A stretch of DNA of 58,500 nt from Copromyces sp. CBS 386.78 (GCA_030685235.1 MU839271.1:1-58500), one strand, 5' to 3'; numbered from the stretch's first letter, positions 26,976 to 38,808 are shown. The notes: generated from the sequence alone by a model not told the origin. Made by a program: numbers and translations.

Positions 26976-29134
26976 TGTAACGGGTCTGCAAGAGTAAGGC
27001 ACAGCGAGCAGTCGTGTGATGGTTGAAATGTTATATTTGACAAAGAGAGCAAGAGAGAAGACTGCGTAGAAGGCGCAGTCTGGAAAGGGTTTTGTGCACC
27101 GTGGCGCCAAGGCCGGGGCATCCGAACCAGAGCCTTCGCAGGCCCATAATCTAGCTTGCAGCCAAATCACAAACCCCAAGGCGCTAGCCCCATGACATTA
27201 CCCCCCTGCTCCCCCTTAGGGAGCGCGGCCCTACGCACAAATAATTACAGAATAGTTAAAACTATACGAGAAAAACGAAAATCCAGCCCAACCACACCCA
27301 ACCGAATGCCTATCTAACGGCTAAGAAAAAATACAATACTAAAAAGAATTTTAATAATTAGGCCCCTAAACTATCGCTATACAATCACTTACTCTTTACT
27401 TAGGTCGGTATATTTAATACCCTTATAGAGCTACACCTATTGCGAAGGTACTAAGATTGAATTAGGGAATATATTTAGACTACGCCTATTTAGGGCTTAA
27501 TTTCCGTAGTATATTAGTAATTAATATTGGAGACGGTTAAAATACGGCTATTACCTAATACTTCGTATCGCTCTACTTCCTTTATTAGTAGGAGCCTATA
27601 TTACTACTGTAACGTATCCCTCGCTAGGGACTAGCTTAATGATTATAGTACTTACGAAAAATAGTATCTACCGCCTTCCTACGGTTGTATTTTGTAATAA
27701 ATCCTCTTTAGTCGAAGTATGTATAAAAGGGTAGAAAAAAGTTAATTAATTATTTAACTAATAAACATTATATTTTAATAGTTGCGGATACGCAAACTTC
27801 CTTCTACTATAGCTTTATTAAGGTAGCCCTATTTAAGGTAACGTTTAATTTATATCTTCCTCCTCCTAATAGTCGCTATTATAACCGCCTAAGCCCTTAA
27901 CTGGGTTGGACCGAATAGTATTGTTCATTCGCGTTGTTTTCTTATATTATTTAAATTAATAGGAGGCGTTCTTATAGTTAATATACTTACCCTCTTTTTT
28001 CTACTTATTCTTCTATTTTTAGGATAGCGAAGTTACCGTAGCGTTAATAGAAGTATTTATAGGATTATTAGCGTTATTATTAACCTATTGTTATTACTTC
28101 GATAAAGAGGTTAAAAAAGAATTATTATTAAGGCGTTTCAAATATATAAATAGCTTTGAATATTATTCCGGTACGTTTATACGGTCGGCGAGGCGGCGTT
28201 TCTATTTATTATTAAAGGTAGTAGTGAATTGGTTAACCTTAGCGGAATTTAGCTACGAGTTTGTGCGAGCGCGGTATAATACTTCTTCGAAGCGAACGAG
28301 GAAAGGTACTATTGAATCGCCGCTTTAGTAAAAGTAGTAAAATTCTTATCCGGCTTTTCTAATAGCGTTAGGATTACTATAAGTAAACTTAAACTTTTCA
28401 ATAAATTTATTAGAGATATAGTTCCTAACGCTAACGAAAGCGACTAGCGGCTTCTTAACGGGGGGCGATAGATAGGCGAGGAGGTAGTAAAATTGAGCCT
28501 CGGTATTGCCGATAGCGTATTTATTAACGTAGAGTTTAGCTTGCGCGTTTAAAACCTAGGTTTCGAAATCTTCTTTATTATTAGAAAATTTTTCGAAATA
28601 GGGGAGTACCGGCTTCGGGGCGGGGGTGGTAGGGATGGCGGCGGTAGTTCTAGAGTTGACGACTTCGGTCATTAGCGTTTAGAAAGCGGCGGTAAACTAC
28701 TATAGCCGTTTTTAAAAGTCCTACGACTAAGGGATCGCGGGGAAGGAAACTAGTATTATTATCGAGGGGGATAGAAGTCCGGGCAATAAGCGATTAATAG
28801 AGGGTTGCGTTATTGAAGGAGAAAAGGAACGAGAATAATATAAGGAAGGAGACTTTTTAGCGTGCTTACGAGAGAATAGCAACGGGGTGCTTAAAAAGAG
28901 GGTCAAATATAATGTAACGGGTTTGCAAGAGTAAGGTATAGCGAATAGTCGTATGATGGTTGAAATGCTATATTTAATAAAGAGAGTAAGAGAGAAGATT
29001 ACATAGAAGGCGCAGTCTGGAAAGGGTTTTGTACACCGTGGCGCTAAGGCCGGGGCATCCGAACTAGAGCCCTCGCAGGCCCATAATCTGGCTTGCAGCC
29101 AGATTACAGACCCCAGGGCGCTAGCCCCATGACA
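26976..29134 (-). mobile_element. Gag-only LTR retrotransposon Sa
   Basis: 2,159-bp element with 222-bp LTRs (26976-27197 and 28913-29134) and TSD GTATA (26971-26975 and 29135-29139). Minus strand: 5' LTR at right, gag-like frame, polypurine tract (AGGGGGAGCAGGGGGG type) beside the 3' LTR at left. No protease, RT or integrase and no room for them, so it must be mobilised by another gypsy element. The left LTR is nearly free of RIP changes; the right LTR is moderately mutated. Frames at 26906-27179 are LTR translations, not genes. Confidence 0.92.
27198..28912 (-). pseudogene. Sa gag-like frame
   Basis: Degenerate minus-strand gag. The block PYFEKFS...DFET near 28600 and FYYLLAYLSPAVK near 28490-28530 align with the same blocks in Sb and Sc. 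Several stops. No pol domain follows. Confidence 0.7.
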
Positions 29135-29139
29135 GTATA

Positions 29140-30201
29140 TTAAGCTAATATTTTATAAGGATATACTTTATTATATTAATAATAATAATAATATTAGTTT
29201 GGTTTTAGGATATCGCCCTATTAATATCGACTATAATTAGTATTAAAACTATATTACCCGATACTAGGAATTCCTTGCCCTAGTTGGGGATTATTAGAAG
29301 TTACGAAAGAATAGTTTTAATTTTCTAAATTTAAAATTTATTATATAGCGTATATATAATACTTTTAATAACGAATAACGTATAGTGTTTGACTTGTTTA
29401 CTAACTATTACCGAGTTATCTTAAACGACGAGAGGCTAGAGTAATTGCTTCTTCAAATTAATAGTAAAAGTAGTACCGGCAAATTTCATTTTATTCGACT
29501 ACTCTCTTATAAATTTATTAAAATGGCTTTAGTTTAAGACTTACTTAAATTTACAGTCCGTTGTATTCTTATTAAGGTAATTGCTAATAATATTGACGGT
29601 TATACTATTTATTCCTTGCTTAAACTACCTTTTAGTATTAGTATTTTAAGTAATTTTAACGGCAATAGATTATCTATTATTTAACAAAACCTTCGATAGT
29701 ATAAATATTTTATTATTGACGAAAAGTCTATATTAGGGATAAGAATTATATGCTTTATTAATAAGCGTTTATAATAAGTCTTTCTTAAAAATTAGTATAA
29801 GATATTTAGTAGTATTAATATTCTTCTATTTAGTGATTTCTTCTAATTTCTATTTATCGGCCAAAAAGTATTATATTACTAAGAACTTTTACAATTGGCT
29901 AATAATCCTAATACCCTATTGGAAATAGCTAGAAATAACGACGTAGATAGGCTTCTTAACAAAATAGAGGAATAAAGGCGTAAATATAAGGCCGGAAAAT
30001 TAAACTTTATTTAACGTAGCGGTCGTACCTACTACTTTATATTCGATTAGAGTATTGAGTTTAAGTAAATCGTCCGTTAATAGAGTAATAATTAGGTTGG
30101 ATTCCGTAATACTTTCGAAGGTTTATAAAATACTACCCCCTTTATTATTAATTAGGAGTTATTATTAATAAGGTATAAATAGGTATTACTAGTTCTTAAA
30201 T
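29140..30201 (+). pseudogene. HelB helicase domain, N-terminal half
   Basis: Pif1-family (SF1B) helicase of HelB. Walker A is at about 29463-29486, read as SKSSTGKF where GxGGTGKS is expected (Gly to Ser by G-to-A). It is preceded by LLLQIN and followed by FHFIRLLSYKFIKM. Walker B is at about 29705-29737 as FIIDEKSILG, followed by a decayed GDFFQLPP block at about 29830-29860. Helitron helicases unwind DNA for rolling-circle transposition. Upstream (29140-29440) is the Rep-helicase linker. The TRIM at 30207 interrupts it. Confidence 0.86.
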
Positions 30202-30206
30202 AGTTG

Positions 30207-30707
30207 TGTCACAGGGTTTGCTCACCCTTGACATTGCTATATAAGCGTGCACTTGATGTTCTGTCCAGCGAACAGAACATTCTTCCATCTTTTGGTGGTT
30301 TGGCCTAGGCAGTGCACGCCTTAGTGTCTATGACATTATGTTCTGTTCAATCAGTGGTGCGAGACATCGTGGGTTCAATTCCCCGTAGTGATAATATTGA
30401 AGACGGTTTTTCGGATAGCGAAAACGAGCGCAACCGTCGCAACTGATATGACACGATTATCGCATTCGAAAGCATTGCTTTCAGGTGGTGTTATATAGCC
30501 TGCAAATGGTGACCGCAGAGCCGGGAAGCCGTAGTACCTTCCGCCCGAGAGAGAGAACGGGAAGTAAAGGGGAGGTAGTGTCACAGGGTTTGCTCACCCT
30601 TGACATTGCTATATAAGCGTGCACTTGATGTTCTGTCCAGCGAACAGAACATTCTTCCATCTTTTGGTAGTTTGGCCTAGGCAGTGCACGCCTTAGTGTC
30701 TATAACA
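30207..30707 (+). mobile_element. TRIM element (501 bp)
   Basis: Terminal-repeat retrotransposon in miniature: 129-bp LTRs (30207-30335, 30579-30707), TSD AGTTG (30202-30206, 30708-30712). LTRs start TGTCACAGGG, end TGACA or TAACA and differ at about two sites, so insertion is recent. The 243-bp interior carries a tRNA T-arm-like stretch, GGGTTCAATTCCCC, near 30371-30384 and a polypurine tract AAAGGGGAGG just before the 3' LTR. No coding capacity; the 69-codon minus frame across it is not a gene. Almost no RIP. Confidence 0.93.
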
Positions 30708-31520
30708 AGTTGGAATTTGCCGAAGTATTACGAATCTTCCCGATTAATACTATAGTTAATATATATAATTCTACTTATTTAGAAGTATTGAATAGCCCGG
30801 CCTTTATAATTTTAGTTACTAACGATCCTCCTAGTATAAAAGTAGCTTTATATATTAATACTAGTAATTTATATAATCGGTTTAGCTTAATTATTAGTAG
30901 TAAAATTATATTTATAGAGAATTTCTAAACTAAAGGTGGTTTAATTAACGGTTTAATTAGTATAATTATTAATACTATATAGGATATAGATTATTAAAGA
31001 TATAATATTTAGTAAGTTTAAATTGATTATTAATATTTTTAAAGTATAATAATTAATTCTTTTATAGCCTAGAAGCCAATAATCCCCCTTTCGTTATTCT
31101 AATATACTTTCCTAATTATCGAGGACTTCCCTATTTTCAAGATTATTTAGACGTTAATAAGTATATTATTCTTATTTTCTAGTTTATTCGAAAATTCTAA
31201 CGAAGCGTTATTTACTATATTAGAATCCAATTTCCCCTTACGATTATATATACTATTACAGTATATAAATTATAAGGATAAATATTTAATAAGGCTGTAT
31301 ACAATATTTCGAAGAAGGATTTTGCAGTTGGGCTATTATATATAGCTATTTTTCGTATACGTATTTTATAAAATATAATATTTGAAGAAATATTCGAATT
31401 CGATTCCCTACGTATTAGAATTAATTAAATATATTGTTATCGAGCCTTCGATATTATTAGACGATAGAATTAGTAATTAGTTCCCGGATAATTATTGCCG
31501 CTACGCGGGTACGGGCGTTA
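30708..31520 (+). pseudogene. HelB helicase domain, C-terminal half
   Basis: After the TRIM the helicase resumes. ISSKIIFIENF...TKGGLINGL (about 30890-30955) is the conserved gaKVMLteNLwte.GLVNG block, and about 31330-31370 reads LYIAIFRIRVL, the YVAVSRV motif VI region. The 72-codon frame at 30710-30928 is the longest surviving piece of this domain, not an independent gene. Motif order and spacing match fungal Helitron helicases. Confidence 0.85.
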
Positions 31521-31800
31521 ATAGAGCCCTCCGGCTTTTAATTATATACGTACTATCGGCCCCGGTCCTGGTAATATTGGTAATAATTCCGATGATAATT
31601 AGCCGGCCCCGGGTAGAGGGCGTAGTAAACCTTGTGGTAGACCTCCGGGTAGTAGAGCTGGCAGTAGACCTCGTAGAAGACTGCCCGGTAGTAGAGTTGG
31701 TAGTACCTCGGGTAGAGTAAGTAGTACGGTTGGAAGAGGTAGAGGAAGTAGTATAGTTAAATTTAGTAGATTAAATATAAGTTTAAGAAAGCTTCGTAGA
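31521..31800 (+). pseudogene. HelB Arg/Gly/Ser-rich C-terminal tail
   Basis: Basic tail of the HelB protein: PAPGRGRSKPCGRPPGS, then repeated GSR and RPRRRLPG segments to about 31750. GRP cores resemble AT-hooks, which bind AT-rich DNA minor grooves. The segment is GC-rich and less mutated than the helicase. Confidence 0.6.
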
Positions 31801-31914
31801 AGACTTTATAAAAGTATTACTAGTAGACTACTATATTTAAGAAGAGGGTAGTTTATAGATATTTTAAAGGATATATTTAGGAAGTTTAGACTATAAGTAG
31901 TCTCTTGCCTTTAA

Positions 31915-32035
31915 ATATTAAAAAAAAGGAAGGAGGTAATAATTAGAAGGAGGTAATAATTGGAAGGAGTATCCGGTAAATAGAAGGAGTATTTAGTATA
32001 TAGAAAGAGTATTTAGTATATAGTAGTTTGTATGT
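31915..32035. repeat. About 20-bp minisatellite in HelB
   Basis: Five to six imperfect units of GGAAGGAGTATTTAGTAAATA type after the helicase gene. The reverse-complement motif occurs at the equivalent place in HelE (50395-50550). Confidence 0.8.
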
Positions 32036-32148
32036 AATTCTATTATTTAAATTCATATTCCCCTTCTCTCTTCTTTTATTATTCATTAACCGTCAACTAT
32101 TAATACCGTTACCCCAATCGTTTATTAACTATTATCGTCGTTACTGTT

Positions 32149-32349
32149 ACTATAGCCGTCTTTCCTAAAATTAATAACCTTTAGGCCGCCCAATTCTAGG
32201 CCTCGACTATTATTTTCGAGATTGATATATTGGAAGAGGCTGTCTATAAAATTTTCGAACCGGTTATTAAGTGCTATAGAATTGGAAATGGGGAATAAGT
32301 TAACGCTACTTTTATTATTATCGCTAGTAACCCTAACTCCCGCTATAAG
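32149..32349 (+). pseudogene. HelB conserved downstream frame (unknown)
   Basis: Frame of about 67 codons, two internal TAG and one TAA, downstream of the helicase gene and minisatellite. Readable blocks are PKINNL, STIIFEIDILEEAVYKIFE, VIKCYRIGNGE and NATFIIIASNPNSRYK. The matching frame in HelE (50096-50300, minus) shares KINN, IIFE, IFE, IKC.RIGN and ATFIII in the same order, and its internal stop after GN-x-x is at the same place. Conservation at amino-acid level through RIP suggests a real protein once. I do not recognise the family. Confidence 0.6.
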
Positions 32350-33060
32350 ATTTTAAATAGTTATTATTGGACTACCGCTATTACTATTATTAATACTATA
32401 GAATTGCCTCCCTTTCTAAATTTCTCCCTCCTTCTCCTAATTTGTTTTAAAAGGTTATAAGGTAAGAAAATACCCCTCCTAAAAAAAAAGGAGTTTAATA
32501 CGGCTTATTTTGCGTACCCTAGTCGAATCGCTTTATAAATACTTTGTTATAGTAGTAGGGCACCTGTTTATAGCGACCTGAAAGATAGTACGTTTTATAG
32601 CGTGCTTATATCTCCTCCCTTAATTAGGACCCTCCCCGCGCTAATAGCTAACCGGACTAGATTTTAGGTACTAGGGAAGTAAGGAGGTAATAGGAGGGTG
32701 AAAAGAGGGTAATATAGAGATAGGAATAGATAGAAATGGAAAAAAATAATTATAATAGTTATAGATAGGATTCGAATAAAGGGTTTCTACGATTTACGAT
32801 TTACAAGTAGAGATATATAAGCGTCCTTATATATTACTATACTATAAGCGTCCTTATAGTACCCTTTGTCAGGGGTTGGTGATAGTTACGATAGGAGTTT
32901 AAGGTTATAAAGATGGTTAGAGGTGGTTTTGCGAGTTTTAGGATTGTTTCTAATAATAATGTGGTTTGGGAGATGTTTTCGGAATTGGGTAATATTTGGT
33001 GATGTTGATAAAGGTTAGAATTATAATGTGGATCCAGTTTTATAGTGTAAAAATGCGTTT
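32350..33060 (+). other. HelB 3' region, no gene recognised
   Basis: AT-rich sequence between the small conserved frame and the 3' terminal hairpin, with two short repeats GCGTCCTTATA (32820-32860). The last 200 bp are TG-rich rather than TA-rich, i.e. less RIP-mutated on this strand. No coding signal seen. Confidence 0.5.
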
Positions 33061-33066
33061 ACCGTG

Positions 33067-33115
33067 GGCGTTTCACTGTCTTCCTTGGCATTAGGCTCTG
33101 CCTAAGGAAAGATTA
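33067..33115 (+). repeat. Helitron 3' terminus of HelB with hairpin
   Basis: Terminal block GGGCGTTTCACTG, then an imperfect hairpin (arms around CTTCCTTGG and CTAAGGAAAG), ending GATTA before host T at 33116. Same block at 42779-42830 (HelA) and 58129-58182 (HelD, minus). Confidence 0.82.
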
Positions 33116-33692
33116 TGTTATTAAACGTACTAATAATATTAAGTTTAATAAAGATCTTCGCTTTGTAAATAGCGTTAAAGTTTTTTTTAATTAATATAAT
33201 TAAATATTATATTTTTAAAGTAATGTTATTAATATTATAATAATTAATATAGATATAGCCTCCCTTATTTAATTTCTATATTAATAGGATAGGCGAAGCG
33301 GCGGCGGATTAGAAGGGACGGATGAATCTTTTTAAAATTCTCGTTAATTTACTTTTTAATAACGGTAGTTTCGATAAGTAATATCGGTCTAAGCTTGGCG
33401 TATAATAATTACTCTCTTAATTTAAATTCGATCTTATAATTATATAAACGGTACAGGGGTATTTTACCGGTTAATACGGGAAGAAAAGCATTGATATATA
33501 ATTAATAATAATTTATTAATATCCCTTTTATTTTTTCCCTAATTTTTTAAAGCCTATTTATTTTATCGAAGAATTTTTAAATGTTTTTTTCCATTACTTT
33601 TATTAAATAAATACAACGGATAGTCTTTTTATAGAGCGGTACGTCTTTAGTTAAATCCCCTATTAAAGCGATAGATTTAGCGATTACCGCCG
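33116..33692 (-). pseudogene. G1 reverse transcriptase, N-terminal half
   Basis: Minus-strand gypsy RT upstream of the HelB insertion. Near 33400-33480 it reads YKIEFKLREQLLYAKLRPI, matching the conserved DHkIeLkpGa.Ppy..ry block; near 33130-33170 a decayed KlD..sAFNNI block ends the segment. The next residues (R/V-K-E-G) are at 14950. It is cut upstream at 33697 by Sb. The R3-type sequence directly to its left belongs to HelB. Confidence 0.85.
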
Positions 33693-33697
33693 CCTCC

Positions 33698-35812
33698 TGT
33701 CATGGGGCTAGCGCCCTGGGGTCTGGGACCTAGCTAATGCCAGGTCATAGCCTGCGAGGGTTCTGGTTCGGCTGCCCCGGCCTTAGCACGGTACATAAAA
33801 CCCTCGTTCTAGACTGTACCTTCTATGCAATCTTTCCTTCCTTTTCTTCTTTATCAAATATAGCCTTTTCAACTTTATACGACTGCTCGCTATACCTTAC
33901 TCTTACAGACCTATTACATCATATTTGACCCTCTTTTTAAGTACCTCCGTTACTATTCTCCCGTAGGCACGCCTAAAAGTCCCCCGCCGCTACAATATCT
34001 TAACAACAGCTCCCGCAAGTACCTTAGGCTAATACTTCGCCAAAGCAATACCGACATTTCGCTTCATTTATCGAACAACTCATCGCTAAAATCGCTACCT
34101 TCAAAGCGTCTCCCTCCCCTCTGCCCAATTCGCCTACTAAGAAGCTAGTCCTCCCGCATTTCGAAAAATTTTCTAGGGATAAAGTAAACTTCGAAATTTA
34201 AATATTTAACGCTTATACTAAATTCTATATTAACGGCCTCGCTATCGGCGATACAAAAGCGTAATTTTACTATTTACTCGCCTGCCTTTCGCCTTCTATT
34301 AAGCGCCCTCTCGTCGTATTTTCTAATACCCCCTCCTCTCGCTCGCCGATCGCCCTTATTAATAAGCTTCGCCTTACTTACGATATTATTAATATAAGCA
34401 AAAAGGCTAGCTAAGAATTCGCCGCTATACGCTAGCAATCTTATAAGTCCGTCGCTATCTTTCTAATTCAATATAAGGAAGTGTTTTATAGAGCGTAGGC
34501 CAATTCGTAGCCCGATGTAGCGAAAATTAACTCGCTAACCTACGCGTTAAACACAAAGTAGAAATAACGCCTCGCCGACTGTATCGACGTGCCCGAGCAA
34601 TACCTAGACCTATTTACGTACTTACGAAAACTTAACGGCAATACCTTTCTTTTAGCCTCCTCCTCCTTATCGAAGTAGGTTATAATTGATAATAACGCTG
34701 GTAATCCTATAGATACCTCTATCAACGCTACGGTAGCTTCGCCGTCTCAGAAGCAGAAGAACCGGTGGAAGAAGGAGGGCAAGTGCACCAACTATAGGAG
34801 TAGCTCCCACTAGTTCAAATAGTGCAAAAAGACGAGGATGAATAATATACAGCTCAATTCGGTTGGGGGCGCAGGTAGTTACAACGATGATAGCCAAGAA
34901 GAAGATACAAACTAAGCAGTTATTACATCGCTAGATAGCAACGCCCTAGCAAGACTACAATAGAGAGAAGTCTGCACGTCCGCACAGGAGGGATCTCTAC
35001 AGCTGTTGGAGCACGGCGTCTACTGGTCAAATGGCTGGTCAGCCTCCTTCCACCTCTCCATGCGTAGCCAGTTGGAAGCTGGTGTCTACTACAAAACGCA
35101 ACCGCAGGAGGGTAGGAGACGTAACATTTCGTAAGCACAAAATTCACTAAGCCCGTCCCTGGCGAGGGATTTACGGTAGTAATAGGAGGGGCTCCTACTA
35201 GCAGGAGAAGCAGAGCGATACAAAGCACTAGGTAATAGCCGTAATTCTAACTGTCAACCGAGCATAAATTTACAACGCGGCAGAAGAGGTTCCTAGATGG
35301 GCACGGTCTAGATATATTCCCTAATTTAGTCTTGGTTCCCGTACACTGGGAGCAGCTCTATAAGGGTAGTACCTCGCAAGGGCACCACCGACTCGGGTAG
35401 GGAGCAGGTGGTCGTGCAGCGTTTGTTTGGGGGCTCAGTTTGTGGATATTTCTTGGTGTTGTTGATTTCTTCCCCATTCCTGTGCGTTAGGTTGGGAGTG
35501 ACTGGGCTGGATTTTCTTTTTTTCTCGTGTAATTAGCTGCTGGTTCATTTGTGCGCAGGGCCGCGCTCCCCGAGGGGGAGCAGGGGGGTAATATCATGGG
35601 GCTAGCGCCCTGGGCTCTGGGACCTAGCTGATGCCAAGTCATGGCCTGCGAGGGTTCTGGTTCGGCTGCCCCGGCCTTGGCACGGTGCATAAAACCCTCG
35701 TTCCAGACTGCACCTTCTGTGCAGTCTTTCCTTCCTTTTCTTCCTTGTCAAATATAGCCTTTTCAACCTTACACGACTGCTCGCTGTGCCTTACTCTTGC
35801 AGACCCGTTACA
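33698..35812 (+). mobile_element. Gag-only LTR retrotransposon Sb
   Basis: 2,115-bp element with 221-bp LTRs (33698-33918, 35592-35812) and TSD CCTCC (33693-33697, 35813-35817). Polypurine tract GAGGGGGAGCAGGGGGG before the 3' LTR. A gag-like frame with one zinc knuckle occupies 33960-34850; 34850-35590 is non-coding and unusually GC-rich. No pol. The 3' LTR is nearly unmutated, whereas the 5' LTR and gag carry RIP changes. It splits G1 between RT and the upstream region. The 60-100-codon frames at 34540-35879 lie in this element's LTRs and 3' region and are not genes. Confidence 0.92.
33960..34850 (+). pseudogene. Sb gag-like frame with zinc knuckle
   Basis: Degenerate plus-strand gag. HFEKFS...VNFEI near 34155-34205, FYYLLACLSPSIKRPL near 34270-34315, then a basic stretch KQKNRWKKEGK (34750-34782) and a CCHC knuckle at 34783-34824. 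The knuckle reads C-x2-Y-x4-H-x4-C: the second Cys is Tyr (TAT), a C:G to T:A change. Residues flanking the knuckle include stops from CAG/CAA. Same blocks occur in Sa and Sc. Confidence 0.78.
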
Positions 35813-35817
35813 CCTCC

Positions 35818-37199
35818 TTTTCTATTTTGAATCCGTATTTATTAATTATATTATTAATAAAAGAATAGAAGGAATATAGAAATTTTTTTTTATATTTCTC
35901 CCCCCGCCCTTTAATAATATTTTCTACGACTTTATACGTAAAATCTATTTCCCGGAGCTTTAAAACGGTAACGAACCTTTTTAATTAAATATAATTAATA
36001 ACGTATGGTTAAAATCGGTCTTTTTTATAGATAAAATTGAAGGTAGCGGTATTAAACTCCTTAATATTAATAGGGTTTATATTATTTTCAATATATTTAC
36101 TTATCCGAATATTAATATAGTACGTACTTACTAATACACGTCTCCTATTAAATTTAATCTATAATTTATATAATATATCCCGCTTAATTAATACGAAGAT
36201 AGTAGCGGTGCCTATAATATTTTATACTTTTATATTTACGTAGTATATAATAAGAGCCTACAATAGAACTATTAATAGTACCCTAATAGGAGAATTAGAA
36301 GTCCGCTCTTTAAATCCCTCGTTTTTAAATTAGGGAGCCCTAATAAATTAGTTTTCAATTTCTTTGTATTGGGCTATCTCTTTACAGAAATAGCCCTTAA
36401 AGATATAAGGAAGAAAGGAAGGGAATTTAGAATTATTTTAAAGAAGCGCCTTTTTATAGGCGCGGGCGGTTATAATAGAAACGGGGTTGGAGAAAGTTCG
36501 GGGTATTTCGATTTAATCGTTAAGGATATTAGTAAATAGCGGTCCTTATAACCTAAATAATTAAAATATATACCACCTTTCTTATAGTCGATATATAATT
36601 TATAGAATTTTATTTAAAGGAACTTTAAAATAATTAAGTATTTATTAGAAAGGTTATAAATTAAAAAGGTAACGATTTCTTTATAATAAATTATTTATAG
36701 CCTTTTTATTATTTTTTTACTAATTATACCCTTAATATTTCCGTTTGCGAATACGAATTTCTTAGGACGAAGAAGGCGGAAATAAGGAAGATTATACTTC
36801 GTAACGAAAAAATAATCGATAAATACAAATATAGAATATTCATTATTAGTAAAGGAAATATAATAGTCTTTATACGTACCGGTAATTACGTACGTAAATA
36901 ATAAAATTGAATTTAGAATAGTATTATTTAATAATTAAATTCGTACCTCCTTTAAATTTATTAAAAAATCCTATTATTTTTATAACGTAATTACCCGGCT
37001 CGGCCTTTACGTATAATTAAACGTAGAAACTAAGTATTTTCCGGTTCGTTATAATATTTACCGCCCGTAGCCAGCTTAATTGCAGGGATTATAATTATAT
37101 TGGCAACTCTTACCGAATAGACTTCCGTAGGTTCCTACCTAGTATTACTATTACTATATTTACCCCTACCTTTCTTCTTCTTATTAACTAACTTACTAT
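35818..37199 (-). pseudogene. G1 protease/spacer region
   Basis: Minus-strand G1 sequence between Sb and the gag zinc knuckle. By position it should hold the protease and linker to RT. Stops are dense and I could not pin the catalytic Asp motif. Confidence 0.5.
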
Positions 37200-38178
37200 T
37201 AATACGAAATTTACCACCCTAATTAATAAATTCGAAGTAATTACGGGCGATATAATTTTATTACTTATAATAGTAGTAAAGGCCTTTTTCCCTTCGTTCT
37301 TTAAAAACTTCGGGGTTAAATATAATAAAGAAATTTATAGAATTAAAATCTATCTAATTTCCTCTTTAATTTATAAGTTTATTAACTATAATAAGAAGGG
37401 CCGCTATAGCGTTCCTAGAAGAAGAATTTAAATCTTTAAAAATACTCGCAATTATTTTATTACAATAATTAGCATCTTTTAATTTTCGGTTAATTTTCCT
37501 TACGAATTTTAATTATATAATATAATTATTATCTTCGGGAAAATTTTAAGTAACTAAAATACTTCGAAACTATTTATTAAATTTATTATAAAAGTAATAA
37601 ACCTTTATTACATTATTAAGCCCGTATTTATCTATAAATTTAATAAATTCGATTTCAAAACGCGGGAACGGGGTATTACCCTAATAGAAATTAATAAAAC
37701 GCTTATTAGTATTTAGTTTAATATTAATATTATTATATTAATTTATAAGGTATATAAAAAAAATTTCACTAATTGTCTATAATTACTTCTTAAGCTCTTT
37801 AAGGAATTCTATAAGCTTTTTTAGGCCGTCGTCTAATATTAAACGTAAATTTAGTCCTAATTAAAATATAGTACGTACGATTTTAACCCGCTCTATAGGG
37901 AAATAAAAAGCGTCGAATTCCTATACAATCTTAATTTAATTTTACTATAATTAAAAAGCGTCGTAATATTTGATATTATTTTTATCTTTTCTAATAAAAA
38001 TCGGAGGGTTTTTAATAATATATTTAAGAAGCCGGGAAACGGCTATTATAGCTTCTTTAAGGGCGTTAAAAGTTTCCAGTATATTAAAGGGGACTATAAT
38101 AAATATAATTATAATCCGCTATTATAAAATTATAACTATATATTATACTACATTCCGTTCCTCTATTATAGTATTATA
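37200..38178 (-). pseudogene. G1 gag with zinc knuckle
   Basis: Minus-strand gag. Readable stretches: FPRFEIEFIKFIDKYG (about 37625-37670), NFPEDNNYII, KLKDANYCNKIIASIF, and the knuckle region KGLYYYYK followed by IARNY near 37240-37285. The family pattern is CxxCx4Hx4C; all but spacing has decayed to Tyr. It is interrupted on its N-terminal side by T1 at 38179. The plus-strand 82-codon frame at 37970-38218 is a shadow. Confidence 0.75.
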
Positions 38179-38496
38179 CTTACCTAACAATATAAGGGTT
38201 AAAGTTACTATAGTATGATAGTTATACAACGGTTTCTATATCTACTACGGTTATAGATTTGGATAGGGTGGTGCAACGGTTTAATGAGCTGCAACCGTGT
38301 TGCAACTGTCCTGCAACCGTTGCAAGATCTGCAACCATAGGATTTTTGTACATATGACGTAATTACCAAAAAATTCCTTAGCACAGAAAATTCACAAGGG
38401 GAAATTACGAGGGTCACACAGGGAAATCGCGAATTTAAGCTAATAAATCTTTTTTTTTTTTTTTTTTTTTTTAATTCGAAAAGAATAAAAAATTTT

Positions 38497-38566
38497 GTTA
38501 CAGCGAGGAATCGAACAATAGTCTGAAGATAAAGAACTACTTTATTAACCACTTGGCCACTAGGCC
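38497..38566 (-). pseudogene. tRNA-derived sequence in T1
   Basis: Minus-strand tRNA-like stretch with box A TGGCCAAGTGG and box B close to GTTCGATTCC, about 40 bp apart, followed by T-rich and then poly(A) sequence. The acceptor arm does not pair, so it is a SINE-like relic and not a functional tRNA. The A-box context resembles class II (Ser/Leu) tRNAs, but no anticodon can be assigned. Confidence 0.6.
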
Positions 38567-38640
38567 AAATTTCTTAACCAAATGGCTGGTTTTTGTTTCT
38601 TATAAAGGGGAAGTTCGATATTATTATTTTTTTATTTCTA

Positions 38641-38808
38641 AAGACCCGTTCGGTAAATTTTTTTTAAACTAAGATTTCTCGTTAAATAGAGGGCGCACGG
38701 ACCACTAGCCGGGTACAAAATAACCGCCAAGAAATGGCGCTCATTTTAATACCCTTTTAATTTTCAGGGTTAGGGTTATTAGTAAAGAAAAAAACTTGGT
38801 CCTTTTTG
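38641..38808 (-). repeat. R1 repeat copy in T1
   Basis: Same repeat as 163-327, lying between the tRNA-like sequence and the right TIR of T1, minus orientation. Confidence 0.8.

Larger units (their letters stand above)
14959..33115 (+). mobile_element. Helitron HelB, once autonomous, Rep/helicase type
   Basis: 18.2 kb in G1's RT gene; about 11.4 kb without nested L2, Sa and TRIM. 5' end TTTTTGAAACGCC, 3' end GGAAAGATTA after a hairpin. Joining the flanks at A|T restores the gypsy RT frame (CCTATA + TGTTATT). Its single long gene encodes, in order, a C4 zinc region, a Helitron-like N domain, an HUH Rep, the two-tyrosine region, a Pif1-family helicase and a basic Arg/Gly/Ser tail. All catalytic blocks are readable but RIP-mutated. 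A second small conserved frame follows at 32149. Confidence 0.9.

Noticed and set aside
34540..35879. Run of 60-100-codon frames (34540-35879) as host genes
   Set aside because: They lie in the gag, 3' region and LTR of Sb. The same LTR repeats at five other places, and the frames are open only because RIP is weak here.
38220..38340. T1 bounded at ATAGTT (38220) with no TSD
   Set aside because: Comparison with T2 shows homology running 40 bp further on each side, to TA-flanked CTTA ends.
38208..38552. 114-codon minus frame with poly-Lys
   Set aside because: Runs through the TIR, the tRNA-like sequence and the poly(A) tract of T1.
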